Part shown: positions 62,040 to 64,000 of the stretch, piece after piece | Layout of the letters: each line of letters opens with the position of its first letter | Numbering within the stretch: position 1 is the stretch's first letter | Source of the DNA: Oscillospiraceae bacterium | GTDB lineage: Bacteria; Bacillota; Clostridia; Oscillospirales; Oscillospiraceae | DNA: 64,000 bases | Direction of reading: 5' to 3' | Assembly (NCBI GenBank): GCA_022794215.1 | Contig: JAAWEH010000022.1 | Coordinates: 22,348-86,347, forward strand | The notes under the pieces: generated by a model | What the model was told of the DNA's origin: nothing | Seen by the model: only the letters and a program-made list of their open reading frames with translations | Databases searched by the model: none | Program-made: the position numbers and the translations under genes

Positions 62040-62834
62040 ATGCTGACGCCCCAGGAGGTAGCGGAGCACGCCTTTAGCAAGGCGTCCTTTGGCGGATATA
62101 ATATGGCCATGGTGGACGAGTTTTTGGACCTGGTCACTGCCGACTATACCACCCTTTACAAAGAAAATGCCGCGCTGAAGACCAAGATGAAGGTGCTGGC
62201 CGACAAGATCGAGGAGTATCGCTCCACCGAGGAGGCCATGCGCAAGGCCATGCTGTCGGCCCAGAAGATGGCCGATCAGATGGTGGCCGAGGCCGAGGAG
62301 CAGGCTTCCTCCATCGTGGACAAGGCGGAGCAGGAGGCCAAGGAAAAGATCGCCTCCATTCGGCAGGAGGTGGACAGCGAGCAGCTGCGCCTCACCGCCG
62401 CCCAGAATGCGACGGCGGCTTACGTGGCCAAGCTGAAGGATCTGTATGAAAATGAGATGCTGTATATCTCCAGCCTGTCCAAGCTCACCGCCGCGCCCAA
62501 GCAGCCCGATCCGGTGAGCGTCGCGGCTGACGCCATCGGCACCGCGGTGGAGAAGGCCGTGGAGGAGGTCCCCGCTGTGGAGGAGGATGATGAGCCCACG
62601 GTGCCCATGGACGGCATCAAGCCGGCCCAGCCCGAGGAGGAGCCCCAGAAGCCCTTGGAGGAGGACAGCCTTTACCAGGAGCTGAAGAGGGGGCCGATCC
62701 CCTTCCGCAAGGAGGAGCCCGAGGACGAGCCCGAGCAGGACGCTGAGGCCGAGGAGGATGAGGGGGAAGAGGAACCCACCCGCCGCATCGACTTTAACAA
62801 CCTGAAATTTGGCAAGGACTACGAGATCGACTGA
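62040..62834 (+). CDS. divIVA: DivIVA-like polar/division coiled-coil protein
   Basis: A 264-residue protein: the N-terminal DivIVA membrane-binding region (MLTPQEVAEHAFSKASFGGY, VDEFLDLV), a coiled coil (about 35-150), then an acidic tail rich in Glu. ATG 62040 is set by GGAG eight bases upstream. Last gene of the division cluster. Confidence 0.92.
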   Translation: MLTPQEVAEHAFSKASFGGYNMAMVDEFLDLVTADYTTLYKENAALKTKMKVLADKIEEYRSTEEAMRKAMLSAQKMADQMVAEAEEQASSIVDKAEQEAKEKIASIRQEVDSEQLRLTAAQNATAAYVAKLKDLYENEMLYISSLSKLTAAPKQPDPVSVAADAIGTAVEKAVEEVPAVEEDDEPTVPMDGIKPAQPEEEPQKPLEEDSLYQELKRGPIPFRKEEPEDEPEQDAEAEEDEGEEEPTRRIDFNNLKFGKDYEID

Positions 62835-62842
62835 AAAGGAAT

Positions 62843-62882
62843 AAAAGGGCCTCTATCCCGCGGGGATGGGGGCCTTTTTTTC
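62843..62882 (+). terminator. Terminator after divIVA
   Basis: An imperfect stem AAAGGGCCTCTATCCC / GGGATGGGGGCCTTT around GCG, then TTTTTTT. Confidence 0.8.
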
Positions 62883-62902
62883 TGCTGAAAACCAGCTTCC
62901 CC

Positions 62903-62931
62903 TTGACAGAAGAGGGAAAAGCGGATAAAAT
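62903..62931 (+). promoter_or_regulatory. Promoter of the T-box transcript
   Basis: TTGACA (62903-62908), 17 bp, TAAAAT (62926-62931). Confidence 0.7.
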
Positions 62932-62937
62932 GCTTGA

Positions 62938-63192
62938 AGTGAAACGCGATGACGAGGACAAGTATCCCCCGATCCCGCCCAGAGAGCCGCCGTTGTGGTG
63001 AAAGGCGGAGGGGAGGAGGGGAGAAACGATCACCTCAGAGCGATGGGACTGAACCGAAAGGATAAGTCCCGGCGGACGGCCCCGTTACAGGCCCCCGAGT
63101 GGTTCCGGGTATAAATCCGGAGCAATAAGAGTGGTACCGCAGAGGTTTGCGCCTTTGTCTCTTGAAAGCAGGAGACAAGGGCGTTTTATTTT
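62938..63192 (+). promoter_or_regulatory. T-box riboswitch (isoleucine) upstream of ileS
   Basis: The leader has the stem I hallmarks GATGACGAGGACAAGTA and AGAGAGC, a probable specifier ATC (Ile, 63029-63031), and the T-box AGAGTGGTACCGCAGA (63128-63143). A terminator stem follows (63150-63161 with 63172-63183, then TTTTATTTT). Uncharged tRNA-Ile should stabilise the antiterminator and turn on the downstream genes. Confidence 0.9.
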
Positions 63193-63210
63193 ACACAGGG
63201 AGATGGAAAG

Positions 63211-63573
63211 ATGGGCCTATTTGATAAATTCAGGAAAAAACCGGAAGAGCCCCTGGACTTTTCCGGGGAGGACTCCCGGGAGAAGGCGGAGGAGCTGGCC
63301 AAGCGGGGGATCCTGCGTCCCCTCTACCTGATGCCCCTGCGGTTCGGTGGGTCGGAGAGCCTGCTGGAGAACAGCGTTCTGGCCACTCCCGCTGCGGTGG
63401 AATGGAAGGATCGGTTCGACGACCAGGTGGAAAAGCTGCTGGCTCAGGGCAAGGTGAACGGCTATTCCTGTGAGCCCCAGTACCGGGACAAGAGCTTCGT
63501 CCCCTGTGCCGTAAAGGTCACCGCCCGGAGGGATGGGGCTGACGTCCTCACCGAGACCATCCATATTTGGTAA
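63211..63573 (+). CDS. Unknown protein between the T-box and ileS
   Basis: A 120-residue soluble protein: a basic start (MGLFDKFRKKPEEP), a middle rich in charged residues, and a beta-rich end (CAVKVTARRDGADVLTETIHIW). I do not recognise it. It lies between the T-box leader and ileS, so it is probably induced on isoleucyl-tRNA shortage together with ileS. Confidence 0.65.
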   Translation: MGLFDKFRKKPEEPLDFSGEDSREKAEELAKRGILRPLYLMPLRFGGSESLLENSVLATPAAVEWKDRFDDQVEKLLAQGKVNGYSCEPQYRDKSFVPCAVKVTARRDGADVLTETIHIW

Positions 63574-63609
63574 AGGAATAAAAATCATTTCACATAAAGG
63601 AGAATCACC

Positions 63610-64000
63610 ATGGATTACAACAACACCGTACACCTGCCCCAGACCGACTTTCCCATGCGGGCGGGCCTTCCCAAGCGGGAGCCCGAGATGCTGGAGGCCA
63701 TGAAGGGGAAGGACCTCTACCACAAGATGGTCAAGCGAAACGAGGGGAAGCCCTCCTTCCTGCTCCACGACGGCCCTCCCTACGCCAACGGCAACATCCA
63801 CATTGGCACCGCCATGAACAAGATCTTGAAGGACATCATCGTCAAGTCTAAGAACATGACCGGCTTCTGCGCCCCCTACGTCCCCGGCTGGGACACCCAC
63901 GGCCTGCCCATCGAGACCGCCGTCTTGAAGGACAAGGGCGTCAAGCGGGAGGAAAGGTCCGTGGCCGCCTTCCGGGACAAGTGCCAGGAGTTCGCCACCC
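63610..64000 (+). CDS. ileS: Isoleucyl-tRNA synthetase, N-terminal fragment
   Basis: The first 130 codons of IleRS, running off the window. The class I HIGH signature is in [16 protein letters not shown], and [14 protein letters not shown] is the family hallmark. ATG 63610 follows AAAGGAGAATCACC. Controlled by the upstream T-box with an Ile specifier. Confidence 0.95.
   Translation, partial: MDYNNTVHLPQTDFPMRAGLPKREPEMLEAMKGKDLYHKMVKRNEGKPSFLLHDGPPYANGNIHIGTAMNKILKDIIVKSKNMTGFCAPYVPGWDTHGLPIETAVLKDKGVKREERSVAAFRDKCQEFAT

Noticed and set aside
1..64000. Search for CRISPR arrays, insertion sequences, integrases, tRNA and rRNA genes
   Set aside because: No regularly spaced repeats, transposase or integrase motifs, or recognisable tRNA/rRNA sequence were found by eye.

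Overview
The window comes from the chromosome of a GC-rich, spore-forming Firmicute of the class Clostridia. It most resembles the Flavonifractor/Intestinimonas/Oscillospiraceae group. The evidence is the sporulation genes gpr, spoIIP and spoIIID, the Firmicutes-type gene orders (darA-holB-ricT, rpmH-rnpA-yidD-yidC-jag, dnaA-dnaN-yaaA-recF-remB-gyrB-gyrA, mutS-mutL-hfq, yggS-sepF-divIVA), Firmicutes-type LexA boxes and a T-box leader. The genus assignment is inference. I see no insertion sequence, prophage, CRISPR array, rRNA or tRNA.

Region by region. 1-8.3 kb: the end of typA, two metabolic genes, a small divergent DUF551-like/ribbon-helix-helix pair with its own operator, an MFS transporter, a YihY membrane protein, then rpsT divergent from the sporulation block gpr-spoIIP-spoIIID and a membrane-anchored amidase. 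8.3-14.6 kb: a small tail-anchored protein under three LexA boxes, a secreted SLH protein, ychF followed by a duplicated ychF 3' end, and an ECF sigma/anti-sigma pair next to a possible structured RNA. 14.6-22.9 kb: an SDR, the iscS-iscU-mnmA operon behind an operator-bearing promoter, and a MarR-controlled heterodimeric ABC exporter. 22.9-31.3 kb: lexA with a small membrane protein, an M23 peptidase, darA-holB-ricT, an AI-2E-type permease and an HtrA protease.

31.5-44.5 kb is the replication origin. The left arm is rpmH-rnpA-yidD-yidC-jag, transcribed leftward. To the right lies dnaA, then oriC (about seven DnaA boxes plus a DnaA-trio-like unwinding element), dnaN, a perfect parS site, yaaA, recF, two small membrane genes, remB, a hairpin-rich leader, gyrB and gyrA.

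44.5-64 kb: a small-membrane-protein/rnhA group, a leftward run of dtd, GNAT, MBL hydrolase, hemZ, uridine kinase and mrp, then rightward miaB, an XRE/DUF6809-like divergent cassette, mutS, a CPBP protease, mutL and hfq (no miaA between mutL and hfq), a cell-division cluster (HlyD-like, yggS, sepF, divIVA), and a T-box-controlled unknown gene plus the start of ileS.

The most interesting unexplained items are: (i) the triple-LexA-box gene at 8367-8717, a candidate SOS-induced membrane protein or division inhibitor; (ii) the long imperfect hairpin ending in a terminator at 14441-14622; (iii) the synonymous-only second copy of the ychF 3' end; (iv) the palindromic segments in front of darA and gyrB; and (v) the repeated WAWK insert in one ABC subunit.
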